Source of the DNA: [Borrelia] tanukii
Lineage (GTDB): Bacteria; Spirochaetota; Spirochaetia; Borreliales; Borreliaceae
DNA length: 64,000 nucleotides
Direction of reading: 5' to 3'
Assembly: GCF_030436345.1 (NCBI RefSeq)
Contig: NZ_CP124038.1
Span: forward strand, 496,001-560,000
Shown: piece by piece, positions 36,099-44,810 of the stretch
Layout of the letters: every line of letters starts with the position of its first letter
Position numbering within the stretch: the stretch's first letter is position 1
The notes under the pieces: model-generated
The model's input: the letters and a program-made list of their open reading frames with translations, nothing else
What the model was told of the DNA's origin: nothing
Database searches by the model: none
Translations under genes and position numbers: made by a program

Positions 36099-37637
36099 AT
36101 GAAAATAAGCATTGCTCAAACGAAATGCAGAGTTTTAGATCTTGATAAATGTATTGCTGATTTTAAAATTAATTATGGTGAAGCCTTGTTAAAAGGATCA
36201 GACGTGTTAGTTTTTCCTTCTATGTTTTTAGGCAATATTAAGTATGCTGAGTTGTTTGAGCGTTCTAAATATTATCAAAATATATGTAAATTCATTGAAT
36301 TTATGAAAGAACAGGTTAATGATAGAACTTTAATTGTTTTTGGTCATAGTGTTTATAAGGGTGGCAAATTTGTAGATATTATTTCTGTCATCAGTAATCA
36401 TAAAGTTATTTTAACTGTATCACAATACAATTTACCTGAGTTTTTTAATTATAAGGACAATGTATTTGCTGTATTAAATTTTGAGGATTCTTTGTTATTT
36501 GAAGAATTAAATCCTCAATTTGGTGAGAATTTAAAGAAGGCTCAGTATTTAATAGTACCATCCAAATCTTATTTCACCAGGGAAAAGAATAATCTTAGGT
36601 TAAAATTCTTTGAAAGAATTGCTGTTGAGAATAATTTGGATGTTGTTTATTCAAATTTTTATGGAACTGAAGATTCTGCAGTTTATGATGGGTGTAGTTT
36701 TTTTATTAATAGTTTTGGGAAGCTAAAACAAGCTAAAGGATTTGAATTTGATTTTATATCTAATGATGCATTTCAAGATTTAAAATTTGATACATGTAAT
36801 GAGCTTTTTGAAAAAATTATTTTAGCAATATCTCTTGTTTTAAGAGAATATATTTATTTTTCGGGATTTTCTAAGGTGCATTTGGGAGTATCTGGTGGTA
36901 TTGATTCTGCCCTTGTTGCGTGTATTGCATGTTTTGCTTTGGGCGCTGAGAATGTTGTTGGAATTTCTATGCCTAGTAAATTTTCATCAGTAGATTCTAT
37001 TTCTGATGCCAAAGAGCTTTCTAGAAAATTAGGTTTTAAATTGATTGAAATGCCAATAAAAGACTTGTTTGAGGTAAGTAGTAGATTTTTTGAAGGGTAT
37101 TTTGATGTTAAAGGCGTTACTGGAGAAAATTTACAAGCTCGATTAAGGGGACTTTTATTAATGTCTTATAGTAATTCTCAAAATTCTTTGCTTTTAAATA
37201 CTGGCAATAAAAGTGAGATAGCAGTTGGTTATTGTACCCTATATGGGGATACTTGTGGGGGATTAGCTTTGATTGGAGATCTTTTTAAGACGGAGGTTTA
37301 TGATCTTGCAAAGTATATTAATGCAAAGTTTGATGAATGTATTATTCCTGTTAATATTATTTTAAAGGAACCTTCGGCTGAGTTAAGGTTTGACCAAAAA
37401 GATAGTGATTATCTTCCAATATATGAAGTTCTTGATGATATTTTAAATAGATATTTGATTAGCAATGAATCTGTAGATTCAATTTATCTTAATTTTGAAA
37501 AAGGCATAGTCGATAAAGTTTTAAATCTTTATTTTAAAAATGAATACAAAAGAAGACAAGGAGTTCCTATAGTTAAGGTTTCTAAAAAGACCTTTGGTTT
37601 TGAACTTTCAATTCCTATTTTAAATAATATGGTTTGA
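36099..37637 (+). CDS. nadE: NAD+ synthetase with degenerate nitrilase/glutaminase domain
   Basis: It amidates nicotinate adenine dinucleotide to NAD+. The 512-residue, two-domain architecture is that of glutamine-dependent NadE: nitrilase-like residues ~1-245, synthetase ~250-512. The synthetase P-loop GVSGGIDSALVA (SGGIDS at 265-270), NTGNKSEIAVGY and GDLFKTEVYDLAKY are intact. In the nitrilase domain the catalytic Glu-Lys-Cys seem to be replaced: FPS (Ser41) for FPE, SQYNLP (Gln109) for the RKxxLP lysine, and NFED (Phe128) for CED. The enzyme is thus probably ammonia-dependent. The N-terminus MKISIAQTKC fits the family, confirming ATG 36099. Confidence 0.93.
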   Translation: MKISIAQTKCRVLDLDKCIADFKINYGEALLKGSDVLVFPSMFLGNIKYAELFERSKYYQNICKFIEFMKEQVNDRTLIVFGHSVYKGGKFVDIISVISNHKVILTVSQYNLPEFFNYKDNVFAVLNFEDSLLFEELNPQFGENLKKAQYLIVPSKSYFTREKNNLRLKFFERIAVENNLDVVYSNFYGTEDSAVYDGCSFFINSFGKLKQAKGFEFDFISNDAFQDLKFDTCNELFEKIILAISLVLREYIYFSGFSKVHLGVSGGIDSALVACIACFALGAENVVGISMPSKFSSVDSISDAKELSRKLGFKLIEMPIKDLFEVSSRFFEGYFDVKGVTGENLQARLRGLLLMSYSNSQNSLLLNTGNKSEIAVGYCTLYGDTCGGLALIGDLFKTEVYDLAKYINAKFDECIIPVNIILKEPSAELRFDQKDSDYLPIYEVLDDILNRYLISNESVDSIYLNFEKGIVDKVLNLYFKNEYKRRQGVPIVKVSKKTFGFELSIPILNNMV

Positions 37638-38341
37638 AATTATGGATAGGCTTAGTTTTTTTTAAATTCTCTTTCTTTTTTAAAATTTTATTAATAGTAT
37701 TTTTTACGGTAAAAATTTGAGATTTAATATCTTTTAATGTGTTTGGAAATAAAAAAAAATACAATTCAAAAAGCAATAAGATTTAAATTTTATATCATGA
37801 TGCTGTTTGTATCAAAAAATTACAGAGTATTTACTTTTTAAAAGGTTAATAACAAAAGTATTTAAAGTTATTATTTGAAAGCACAAAGTGCCTTGATATT
37901 AATATAATTAAATTTGGTTAGTAATGTTGAAAATTTACTTACCAAAAAATTTAAAACAGCTTTTTAAGTTCAAATTGAATTTTTATATACTTTTAAATAA
38001 AGTAGATGAAGACTTTTAGTAATATTTATTTTTATTGAATTTAGAAGTGTTATGTGTATTACTTTTGTAATTGGAAACTATGTATGCCTGAGAAAAAAGA
38101 ATTTGTGTTTAATAAATTTTTTCAGCTTTTAGTATTTAATGATCTATGAGATTGAGAATAAAAAAGTTTGGGGGTATGGATATTTATGATTTTTATACTA
38201 TTTTTAGTAAAAGTTATTTTAATTTAGAACATTTTATTTTATAAATGCTTTATTAAAAAATAGTTAATTTGTCAAAGTTATGCTTTTAGAGATGATTTTT
38301 CAATTTTAAAATTTATTATTAATAAAAGAATCGAGATAAAA
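37638..38341. other. 704-bp AT-rich intergenic region with one hairpin
   Basis: Stops are frequent in all frames. Only two tiny frames stand out on the plus strand: 38084-38149 (21 codons before stop, starting MPEKKEFVF) and 38176-38244 (22 codons, starting MDIYDFYTIF), neither with convincing ribosome-binding sites. A hairpin with 12-base arms and one mismatch lies at 37913-37946 around a 10-base loop, without a T-run. The region may hold a decayed gene or a small RNA, but nothing can be asserted. Lack of any candidate longer than 22 residues is what I see. Confidence 0.5.
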
Positions 38342-39196
38342 ATGGATTGGGATTTTGAAAAAATTATATTTTTATTAAATGAGTCAACTAGGCTTGCATT
38401 AAGTGGTTGTGATAAATTAAGTTTGGATTTTAAATCTGATGGGTCTATTGTAACTCAGGTTGATAAGCAAATTGAGCAATTCTTATCCAAAGAAATCAAA
38501 AAGCCCGGTAATTTTATTCTTGGGGAAGAAACAATATCTACTTATGGAGAAGAGTATATTAAAGATGCGTTAATGTCAAAGAATACTTTTATTATTGATC
38601 CGATTGATGGAACTTCCTCTTTTGCAGCAGGTCTTCCTTCATATGGAATATCGCTAGCTTTTGCTAGTGGTGGAAAAATTATTGAAGGAGCTATTTCTCT
38701 TCCTTTAAGCGGAGAGTTTTTTATTACCTTTCAAGACAGTGTATTTTATGCTAAAAAAAACATTGGTAGCTATCCTTTAAGAAAAGATTTTAGTAAGTTT
38801 ATTTTTACCAATTCTGAATGTTATAATACCCACAGTTTGCTTGCAATTTCAAAGTCTATTATAAGGTCATTTAATCTTAATGTTTCTTCTCATATTCATA
38901 TTAATGGCTCTTGTGTATATTCTTTTGCTAAACTTTTTACAGGTTCTTATAAGGCCTATTTTTCTTTTGTAGGACTTTGGGATATTGCAGCGTGTTTAGC
39001 CATTGGGGATAAATTGGGTATGGTTGGTGAATTTTATTGTGGCAATAAAATGACATTGGATATCCTAGATTCAATGTACATTTTAGAGTCTAATAATCAT
39101 AAAAGATGGTCCTTGAAAGATTTTTTTATTTATTCTGATAATAAATCGACAATAGATGTTGTAAGAAAAATTGCGAATAAAAAATTTAATAAGTAA
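38342..39196 (+). CDS. Inositol monophosphatase family protein
   Basis: A 284-residue Mg-dependent phosphatase of the IMPase/CysQ/SuhB superfamily. Metal-binding motifs are visible: GEET (about residue 61-64), IIDPIDGTSSFAAGLPSYG (DPxDGT) and GLWDIAACLAIGDKLG (WDxAA). The substrate (inositol phosphate, PAP, fructose bisphosphate or another) cannot be assigned. ATG 38342 is preceded by GAGAT at 38332-38336. It stands alone after the 704-bp gap and faces a minus-strand gene. Confidence 0.88.
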   Translation: MDWDFEKIIFLLNESTRLALSGCDKLSLDFKSDGSIVTQVDKQIEQFLSKEIKKPGNFILGEETISTYGEEYIKDALMSKNTFIIDPIDGTSSFAAGLPSYGISLAFASGGKIIEGAISLPLSGEFFITFQDSVFYAKKNIGSYPLRKDFSKFIFTNSECYNTHSLLAISKSIIRSFNLNVSSHIHINGSCVYSFAKLFTGSYKAYFSFVGLWDIAACLAIGDKLGMVGEFYCGNKMTLDILDSMYILESNNHKRWSLKDFFIYSDNKSTIDVVRKIANKKFNK

Positions 39197-39205
39197 GATA
39201 TTTAA

Positions 39206-39228
39206 AAATAACTTGAAAATAGTTATTT
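39206..39228. terminator. AT-rich hairpin between convergent genes
   Basis: AAATAACT (39206-39213) and AGTTATTT (39221-39228) pair perfectly over 8 bases around a 7-base loop, at the meeting point of the IMPase gene and the minus-strand gene whose stop it overlaps. The stem is AT-rich and neither side has a long T-run, so termination is only possible, not shown. Confidence 0.3.
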
Positions 39229-39642
39229 ATGTTTTGCAGTTTTATTATTAGATTCAATGTCGAGTGTTTTGATTAGCTTATTTAAGGTCCAGCTTGAAAA
39301 TTTTATGTAAAGCATTTTAATTGGATTTTTTGTATATTTTTTGAGCACTTTTAAAGATTCTATGTTCATTAAAGCTATTATTTCTTTTAATGTTTTTGGC
39401 AAATTGTTGAAAATTTTGGAACCAATCTTATGTCCTTCTAGAATAAAATTTTGAAGAGTTATTTGATCTTTTTTTTGCAAGCGTCTCATATATAATTTTA
39501 AAATACGCTCTTGCGATTTCATAATTTCTGAATTAATTTGCTCTTGTTTTTTGGTAATTTTTTTCTTATTTTCAATAACAGGTTTTTTAGGTAGAGACTT
39601 ATAAGGATTTGTTCCTGGAATATAATTTTTAGGAATTTTCAT
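39223..39642 (-). CDS. Hypothetical lysine-rich protein, 139 aa
   Basis: I do not recognise a family. The product is basic and predominantly helical in appearance: a Pro/Lys-rich N-terminus (MKIPKNYIPGTNPYKSLPKK), a charged helix (about residues 28-58, KKQEQINSEIMKSQERILKL) and a C-terminal half with amphipathic helices. It has no signal peptide and no transmembrane segment. ATG 39642 has a weak upstream site (AGGAG at about 39655-39651). It is divergent from the 604-residue membrane protein gene. Confidence 0.75.
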   Translation of the reverse strand: MKIPKNYIPGTNPYKSLPKKPVIENKKKITKKQEQINSEIMKSQERILKLYMRRLQKKDQITLQNFILEGHKIGSKIFNNLPKTLKEIIALMNIESLKVLKKYTKNPIKMLYIKFSSWTLNKLIKTLDIESNNKTAKHK

Positions 39643-39712
39643 ATACTTATGCTCCTACTCGATTAACTAACCTATACATTTTATTATTTTTTTTGTTTTT
39701 ATGCAATCAATA

Positions 39713-39741
39713 TTGATATTTTGATTTTTTATGATTAGAAT
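39713..39741 (+). promoter_or_regulatory. Sigma70-like promoter placed for a leaderless mRNA
   Basis: TTGATA (39713-39718) and TAGAAT (39736-39741) are separated by 17 bases. The -10 box ends 6 bases before the ATG at 39748, exactly as at nadE, and there is no Shine-Dalgarno sequence. Transcription is expected to start at the start codon. Confidence 0.55.
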
Positions 39742-39747
39742 CATCAT

Positions 39748-41562
39748 ATGAAGGGGCTTTTAAAGGCGGTAGCTTTTAATTTATTACTTGGTGTTTTAAT
39801 ATTATTTGTTGTTATATTTTTGCAATTTAGGAATTTAAACGTAAATATATTTTTTTTAAAAGATGTAAAATTAGAAGTAAATAATAAGGTTGAAAATAGC
39901 GAATATATTTTAAATGATATTGTTGTTAATGTTAGGGGACTTAGGATACTTTTGTCCAAACTTAATCCACTTATTGTTTTAGAAACAGGGTTAAATCTTT
40001 TACCCATATCTTATAAAGTGCAAGACATGGGTATTTATGTTTATTTTGAAAATAATATTTTTCTAGGATTTTTGTTTGATTCAGAAAATAATTTTAGTAT
40101 TGAATCAAATCTCTCTAAGAGCTTTTTGTTAAGCTATGAGGTTGAAGATCATTATGAAGTTTTATTAAATAAGCCTACTATTTCAATAAGACAAGGAGAA
40201 AATTTGGAATATAAAGTCTTTTTAGGAGAAAATGTAAAAATAAGAAAAAAAGATATTTTAATTTTTCCCCAGTCAACATTTAAAATTGGAAATGCTATTT
40301 ATATTGATTCGCCAAAGAAAAATATTCCAAATTCCATTATAGAGGGTAATCAAAGCAATATATTAGATCATTCTATTATGCATTCAAAAATTAAAGAGGT
40401 GGATAGTAAAATTTTTAATGAAACTTTAAATAATTTTAGACAAAGCGCTTATGATTTTTGGAACAATCCTGTTAATTTGAATGTTTCAAGGGGGGGATGG
40501 CTTAAATACGGTGCTTATAGCTTTGATGAAAATCTAATGGTTTGTTTTTTAGCAGAATCTTTAATTAGAGGAGAGCACGAATCAATATTTTTAAAATTAG
40601 ATTCTTTATTAGTTAAAAATGAACATAAACTTACTTATTTAAGTTTGAATTATTATGCTAATTCAGATCAAATTGATAAATTTTTTTCTTATTTATCAAG
40701 AAATAAAACTTTTATTGACTCTCTTGAGAAAGACAGACTTGTGGTTTATTTAAAGGAAGATCCTCGTCTTTTGGAAAAAATTTTTTTATCAGAAAACGTT
40801 TCCAAGTTGGACTATGTTTTAAATCTTCTCAAAAATCCTAAAAAAATATTAAGTTCTAATTTTGATTTTAGCCAAACTTACAACATTCTATCTAATTATC
40901 TTACGTTTCTTAAGATTAGCAATGATGATTCTGTTTATTCAAGTTTTAAAAAGGAGCTTTATAAATTTGTATTTACTTTATTTGGTGTTACAGATGAAGG
41001 AAAAGTGTATATTTTAAATAATAATATTAATTCATCTGATGTTGTTGAGTATGCATTAAAAATTTCTGGGGTTCTTAAAAGGATAGCATCTTATTTGAAA
41101 GATAATTTAATATTAAAGCTTTCATTTAATGTGATTTATTATTCTTTAATTAGTGATTATGTTAAGGAAATTCCTTATGAAAGCTATTATTCTGATATTA
41201 TTGATAATAAATACATGCCCCAATTTATCTTTATTTCTGACCGTGGATCTATCAGATGGATATATGCTGCGTCTAGGATTTTAAATAGTGAAATTACTGA
41301 TGACAAAGTTATAATTAATTTTGATCAAGAGATTAATTATTCAAACTATATATTTTTTGGAAATATTTTAAATCCAACATTAGTTAGATTTAGAGAAATT
41401 GATTGGTTTACAGATTATAAGTTTTACGTATATTCTGATGGTTGGAAGTATTATCCTTTGAGTAAAATTTTGGTTATTAAAGCAACACCTAAGAAAAAGA
41501 AGATCTTTAATCTTTTATTAAGATTTGACAAAATTGCAAAAAAAATAAATATTTATGAATAA
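39748..41562 (+). CDS. Hypothetical membrane-anchored protein, 604 aa
   Basis: I do not recognise a family. One N-terminal transmembrane segment is clear (residues 5-27, LKAVAFNLLLGVLILFVVIF), then a large domain that would face the periplasm. The next ~130 residues look beta-rich (VKLEVNNKVENSEYILNDIV); the central part is helical and Leu/Lys/Ser-rich. A short strand-rich end (from about residue 495, FIFISDRGSIRWIYAASRIL) closes it. It overlaps coaX by 8 bases, so the two are cotranscribed, but a functional link is not implied. The start lacks a ribosome-binding site and may be leaderless. Confidence 0.8.
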   Translation: MKGLLKAVAFNLLLGVLILFVVIFLQFRNLNVNIFFLKDVKLEVNNKVENSEYILNDIVVNVRGLRILLSKLNPLIVLETGLNLLPISYKVQDMGIYVYFENNIFLGFLFDSENNFSIESNLSKSFLLSYEVEDHYEVLLNKPTISIRQGENLEYKVFLGENVKIRKKDILIFPQSTFKIGNAIYIDSPKKNIPNSIIEGNQSNILDHSIMHSKIKEVDSKIFNETLNNFRQSAYDFWNNPVNLNVSRGGWLKYGAYSFDENLMVCFLAESLIRGEHESIFLKLDSLLVKNEHKLTYLSLNYYANSDQIDKFFSYLSRNKTFIDSLEKDRLVVYLKEDPRLLEKIFLSENVSKLDYVLNLLKNPKKILSSNFDFSQTYNILSNYLTFLKISNDDSVYSSFKKELYKFVFTLFGVTDEGKVYILNNNINSSDVVEYALKISGVLKRIASYLKDNLILKLSFNVIYYSLISDYVKEIPYESYYSDIIDNKYMPQFIFISDRGSIRWIYAASRILNSEITDDKVIINFDQEINYSNYIFFGNILNPTLVRFREIDWFTDYKFYVYSDGWKYYPLSKILVIKATPKKKKIFNLLLRFDKIAKKINIYE

Positions 41563-42331
41563 GCCTTTATTATTAGAATTAATAATTGATATTGGAAATA
41601 CCAGCATTGCTTTTGCCTTATTTAAAGATAATAAAGTTGATTTATTTATTAAAATGAAGACAAATCTTATGTTAAGGTATGATGAGGCTTGTAGGTTTTT
41701 TGAAGAAAATTTTAATTTTAATGTAAATCAAGTTTTTATAAGTAGTGTTGTTCCTGTTCTTAATGGAATATTTGAAAATGTCATTTTTTCTTTTTTAAAG
41801 ATAAAACCTTTGTTTATTAGTTTTGATTTGGATTATGATTTAACATTTGATCCTTACAAAAGTGGTAAATTTTTATTAGGTTCAGACGTTTTTGCAAATC
41901 TTGTGGCAGCTATTGAAAATTATTCATTGGAGAATGCTTTGATAGTAGATCTTGGAACAGCTTGTACTATTTTTGCTGTTAGTAGGCAGGATGGAATACT
42001 TGGTGGTCTTATTAATTCTGGTCCTTTGATAAATTTTAATTCTTTATTAGATAATGCCTATCTTTTGAAGAAATTTTCCATTAGCACCCCATGTAATCTT
42101 TTAGAGAGAACTACATCTGAGAGTGTAAACAGCGGTTTGTTTTATCAATATAAATATTTAATAGAAGGTGTTTATCGTGATATTAAAAAGATGTATAGAA
42201 AAGAATTTAATTTAATAATTACTGGGGGTAATGCAAACCTACTTTTACCATTAATTGAGTTAGAGTTTATTTTTAATATTCATTTAACTGTAGAAGGTAT
42301 TAGAATTTTAGGAAATTCTATTGTCTTTTAA
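41555..42331 (+). CDS. coaX: Type III pantothenate kinase
   Basis: It phosphorylates pantothenate, the first step of coenzyme A synthesis; coaE, the last step, is at 61353-61970. The 258 residues carry the ASKHA phosphate-binding motifs DIGNTSIAFALF, GSDVFANLVAAIE (GxDR-type region) and VDLGTACTIFAV, and LIITGGNANLLL near the C-terminus. CoaX is not inhibited by CoA in other bacteria and needs a monovalent cation. ATG 41555 overlaps the upstream stop. Confidence 0.93.
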   Translation: MNKPLLLELIIDIGNTSIAFALFKDNKVDLFIKMKTNLMLRYDEACRFFEENFNFNVNQVFISSVVPVLNGIFENVIFSFLKIKPLFISFDLDYDLTFDPYKSGKFLLGSDVFANLVAAIENYSLENALIVDLGTACTIFAVSRQDGILGGLINSGPLINFNSLLDNAYLLKKFSISTPCNLLERTTSESVNSGLFYQYKYLIEGVYRDIKKMYRKEFNLIITGGNANLLLPLIELEFIFNIHLTVEGIRILGNSIVF

Positions 42332-42365
42332 GTTTATTAATTTAAATATTTATTTTTATAAAGTT

Positions 42366-43313
42366 TTAAATTTTTTTGTTAAATAAGTTTGGGAAATTTT
42401 TTGTTTGGTGATTAAAATTATCTAAAATTGATGTGATCTCTTTGTATACCTCTTCATTAATTTCTGCTTTAAATGAATTCAAGTTTGATTCTACATAACT
42501 CTCCTTGCTGAACCCCACTATAAATCCACTTAATTTTGTTTTTTTAAGCCATGAATATGTTAATTCTAAAATTGTTAAGTTGTTTCTCTTTGCTATCTTT
42601 GTAAGTTCATTTATGGTTTTTAAAGTATAAGGCCAAATTTCTTTTTTAAAAAGTATTAATTTTCCTGTTATATTATCATTAAATTTGCTTTTGTCTTTTA
42701 TATTATCTTTAGATAAAAGTCCTTGAGCAATTGTTGAATATGATATGATGGCAATATTGTTGTCTTCACAGTAAGGAATTACATCTTTTTCTTTATTTCT
42801 AAATAAGGGGTTGTATCCTATTTGGTTTACGTCAATTTTGCAAACTTTTTTTATGCTTTCCATGTGTGATATTTCAAAATTACTTACACCTACATATTTT
42901 ATTTTTTCTTTTGCTCTCATTTCTTCAAGAAATGATGCGATTGGTCTTAGGTCAAAATTGCTCTTGGGCCAATGGATATAGTAAATATCTATATAATCAG
43001 TTTTTAAATTTTTAAGACTTTCATTAAAGTTTTTTGTATATTCTGAAATTTCCATTGGATAGCATTTACTTGCAATTAAAATATTTTCTCTTATTGTTGG
43101 ATCTTCTGATATTATTTCACCAATTATTTTTTCTGAAATTCCATTTCCATAAGCTTTTGCAGTATCAATATTTCTAATCCCGTGATCATATGCTTTTTTT
43201 AATATTTTTTTGGCGGTTTCTTTTTCAACCTGTTTAAAATATCCTCCTCCAAATTGCCAAGACCCCAAAATTAGTTTGCTATAAGTATTTATTTCTTCTT
43301 TAAGATTATTCAT
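42366..43313 (-). CDS. Aldo/keto reductase family protein
   Basis: A 315-residue NADPH-dependent oxidoreductase of TIM-barrel fold. Catalytic tetrad candidates are visible: Asp and Tyr in NIDTAKAYGNG, Lys in LIASKCYP, His in IYYIHWPKS. Further family motifs are KIKYVGVSNFEISHME and the cofactor-region SGFIVGFSKESYVESNL. The substrate is unknown. AAAGGAGAA precedes ATG 43313. It is convergent with coaX and downstream of the minus-strand cluster starting at 46109. Confidence 0.9.
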   Translation of the reverse strand: MNNLKEEINTYSKLILGSWQFGGGYFKQVEKETAKKILKKAYDHGIRNIDTAKAYGNGISEKIIGEIISEDPTIRENILIASKCYPMEISEYTKNFNESLKNLKTDYIDIYYIHWPKSNFDLRPIASFLEEMRAKEKIKYVGVSNFEISHMESIKKVCKIDVNQIGYNPLFRNKEKDVIPYCEDNNIAIISYSTIAQGLLSKDNIKDKSKFNDNITGKLILFKKEIWPYTLKTINELTKIAKRNNLTILELTYSWLKKTKLSGFIVGFSKESYVESNLNSFKAEINEEVYKEITSILDNFNHQTKNFPNLFNKKI

Positions 43314-43400
43314 AGATTCTCCTTTTTATTTTATGATAAACGGCAGTTTTGTTTTAATGATTTAAGTATTTCTTATTTTAAAGGTTTTGTAAATAAAATT

Positions 43401-44210
43401 TTACAACTTGTCAATATTTTTTAATAATTTTTCTTTATTAAAATCTCTATTTATTCCAAATCTGGTTAAAGAGAAATCGTATTTTACAGGATCTTCTTTA
43501 TTTTCTTTTGAAAAATAGCTTGTAATTTTTATTGCTTTTTTAAGATTTACGTTTTTTATTTCTTTGATTTTAAATAGTTTTGAGGCAATGCTTGTCATAT
43601 GAGTGTCCATTGGTACTATAAGATTATTGGGATTAAATTTGTTCCAAATGCCTAAATCGACGTCATCTTTGCGTATCATCCATCTTAAGAATAAAAAAAG
43701 TCTTTTACAAGAACTTCCCTTTGAAGGCTTTGGAAGTAGCATCCCAAATTCTTTTCCATTTATTTTTTCCATATGCTTTATTAATTCATCTATGCTAAGT
43801 ATAAAATTTTGATTTTTATAATAAATACTGTAAAGAAGATTTTCAAGTGTATGATGTTGTTCTTTTATTATTTTGAGGGTATGTAGTAGGTTTACAATGT
43901 CTTCTTCTTTAAAAAATCTATAAACAAATCCTTTAAATATTTCTTTTAAGTCTTTTTTATTTACTAGCTTAAGGTTCTCAGAAGGGGATTTGCCAAGTGG
44001 TTTGAGTATTCTCTCTATTGCTTCTAAAATTTTTTCTACTCTTCCGAGTGACAATGAAGAACTAATTAGGCCTACAAGTTCAATGTCTTCTTTTTCTTTA
44101 TATCTGTATAAAAATTCTAAAGGATCAGGATGTATAAATTTTTTTTTATTATATTTTGAATATATTTCTTCTAGAAAATCATATAGTGAGTTTTTAGCTT
44201 TTATTTGCAT
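43401..44210 (-). CDS. TIGR02757/DUF2400 family protein
   Basis: A 269-residue soluble protein matching, by its motifs, the TIGR02757 (DUF2400) family found in spirochaetes and Bacteroidetes: HPDPLEFLYRYKEKEDIELV at the N-terminus, KRLFLFLRWMIRKDDVDLGI and IVPMDTHMTSIASKLFKIK. The helical pattern recalls HhH-type DNA glycosylases but no catalytic residue was identified, so the function is unknown. The gene overlaps the upstream glucosaminidase gene by 17 bases, implying cotranscription. Confidence 0.8.
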   Translation of the reverse strand: MQIKAKNSLYDFLEEIYSKYNKKKFIHPDPLEFLYRYKEKEDIELVGLISSSLSLGRVEKILEAIERILKPLGKSPSENLKLVNKKDLKEIFKGFVYRFFKEEDIVNLLHTLKIIKEQHHTLENLLYSIYYKNQNFILSIDELIKHMEKINGKEFGMLLPKPSKGSSCKRLFLFLRWMIRKDDVDLGIWNKFNPNNLIVPMDTHMTSIASKLFKIKEIKNVNLKKAIKITSYFSKENKEDPVKYDFSLTRFGINRDFNKEKLLKNIDKL

Positions 44211-44808
44211 TATTATATTTTAATAGTTCTAATAATATTTTTTTAAGCTTTTTATCGTAAAGTTTGTCTTTTGCCCATTTTCCAGTCAAATCATATATTG
44301 TTGGGGCAGATCCTCTTTCAACAAGGTAAAATCTGGGATCAACCACATTTGAGTTGATATTTTGTTTTGATGCATAAGCTTTTAAGTGTTGAATATGAGC
44401 TTTAATTCCTTCTGTAATATTGGAAAAAGAATTTCCTTTTGTAAGATTGTTAGTAGCGCCTATTCCTGAAAAATTATGTTGCTCTTTTGAGACTATTCCA
44501 TTAAATTTTAGAACTCCCGTTTCTAGTAGCATTTGAGCATAAGCAATGTCGTAATTAATTCCTTCAATCAAAGACTCATCTATGTAAGTTTTAGCAATAG
44601 TATTTACATAGTTTTTGTCAAGGTCTGGATTTATTTCTAGAGTATATTTTACAAGGTCTTCAAGTTGAGTTTTTCCTCTACTTATTAGAAAGGGAATGTA
44701 TTTTTCTTTTTCTATTTCAGTACTTATTTCGATTACCTCTTCATTACTATGAGCTTTATTTGTTAAAAAGATGTTAATCATTACAAATAGCAAAATTTTT
44801 TTTATCAT
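44194..44808 (-). CDS. Exported glucosaminidase-domain protein (GH73-like)
   Basis: The 204-residue protein has a signal peptide (MIKKILLFVMINIFLTNKAHS). The rest resembles a peptidoglycan N-acetylglucosaminidase domain: YDIAYAQMLLETGVLKFNGI with the probable catalytic Glu, then HNFSGIGATNN, GIKAHIQHLKAY and TGKWAKDKLYDKKLKKIL. The likely role is cell-wall cleavage or remodelling in the periplasm. It begins 2 bases after the stop of the 432-residue membrane protein gene and overlaps the TIGR02757 gene. Confidence 0.85.
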   Translation of the reverse strand: MIKKILLFVMINIFLTNKAHSNEEVIEISTEIEKEKYIPFLISRGKTQLEDLVKYTLEINPDLDKNYVNTIAKTYIDESLIEGINYDIAYAQMLLETGVLKFNGIVSKEQHNFSGIGATNNLTKGNSFSNITEGIKAHIQHLKAYASKQNINSNVVDPRFYLVERGSAPTIYDLTGKWAKDKLYDKKLKKILLELLKYNNANKS

Positions 44809-44810
44809 TA

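Noticed and set aside
38084-38244. Two tiny frames as a split pseudogene
   Set aside because: Each has about 22 codons, no good ribosome-binding site and no recognisable homology; kept only as a note on the gap.
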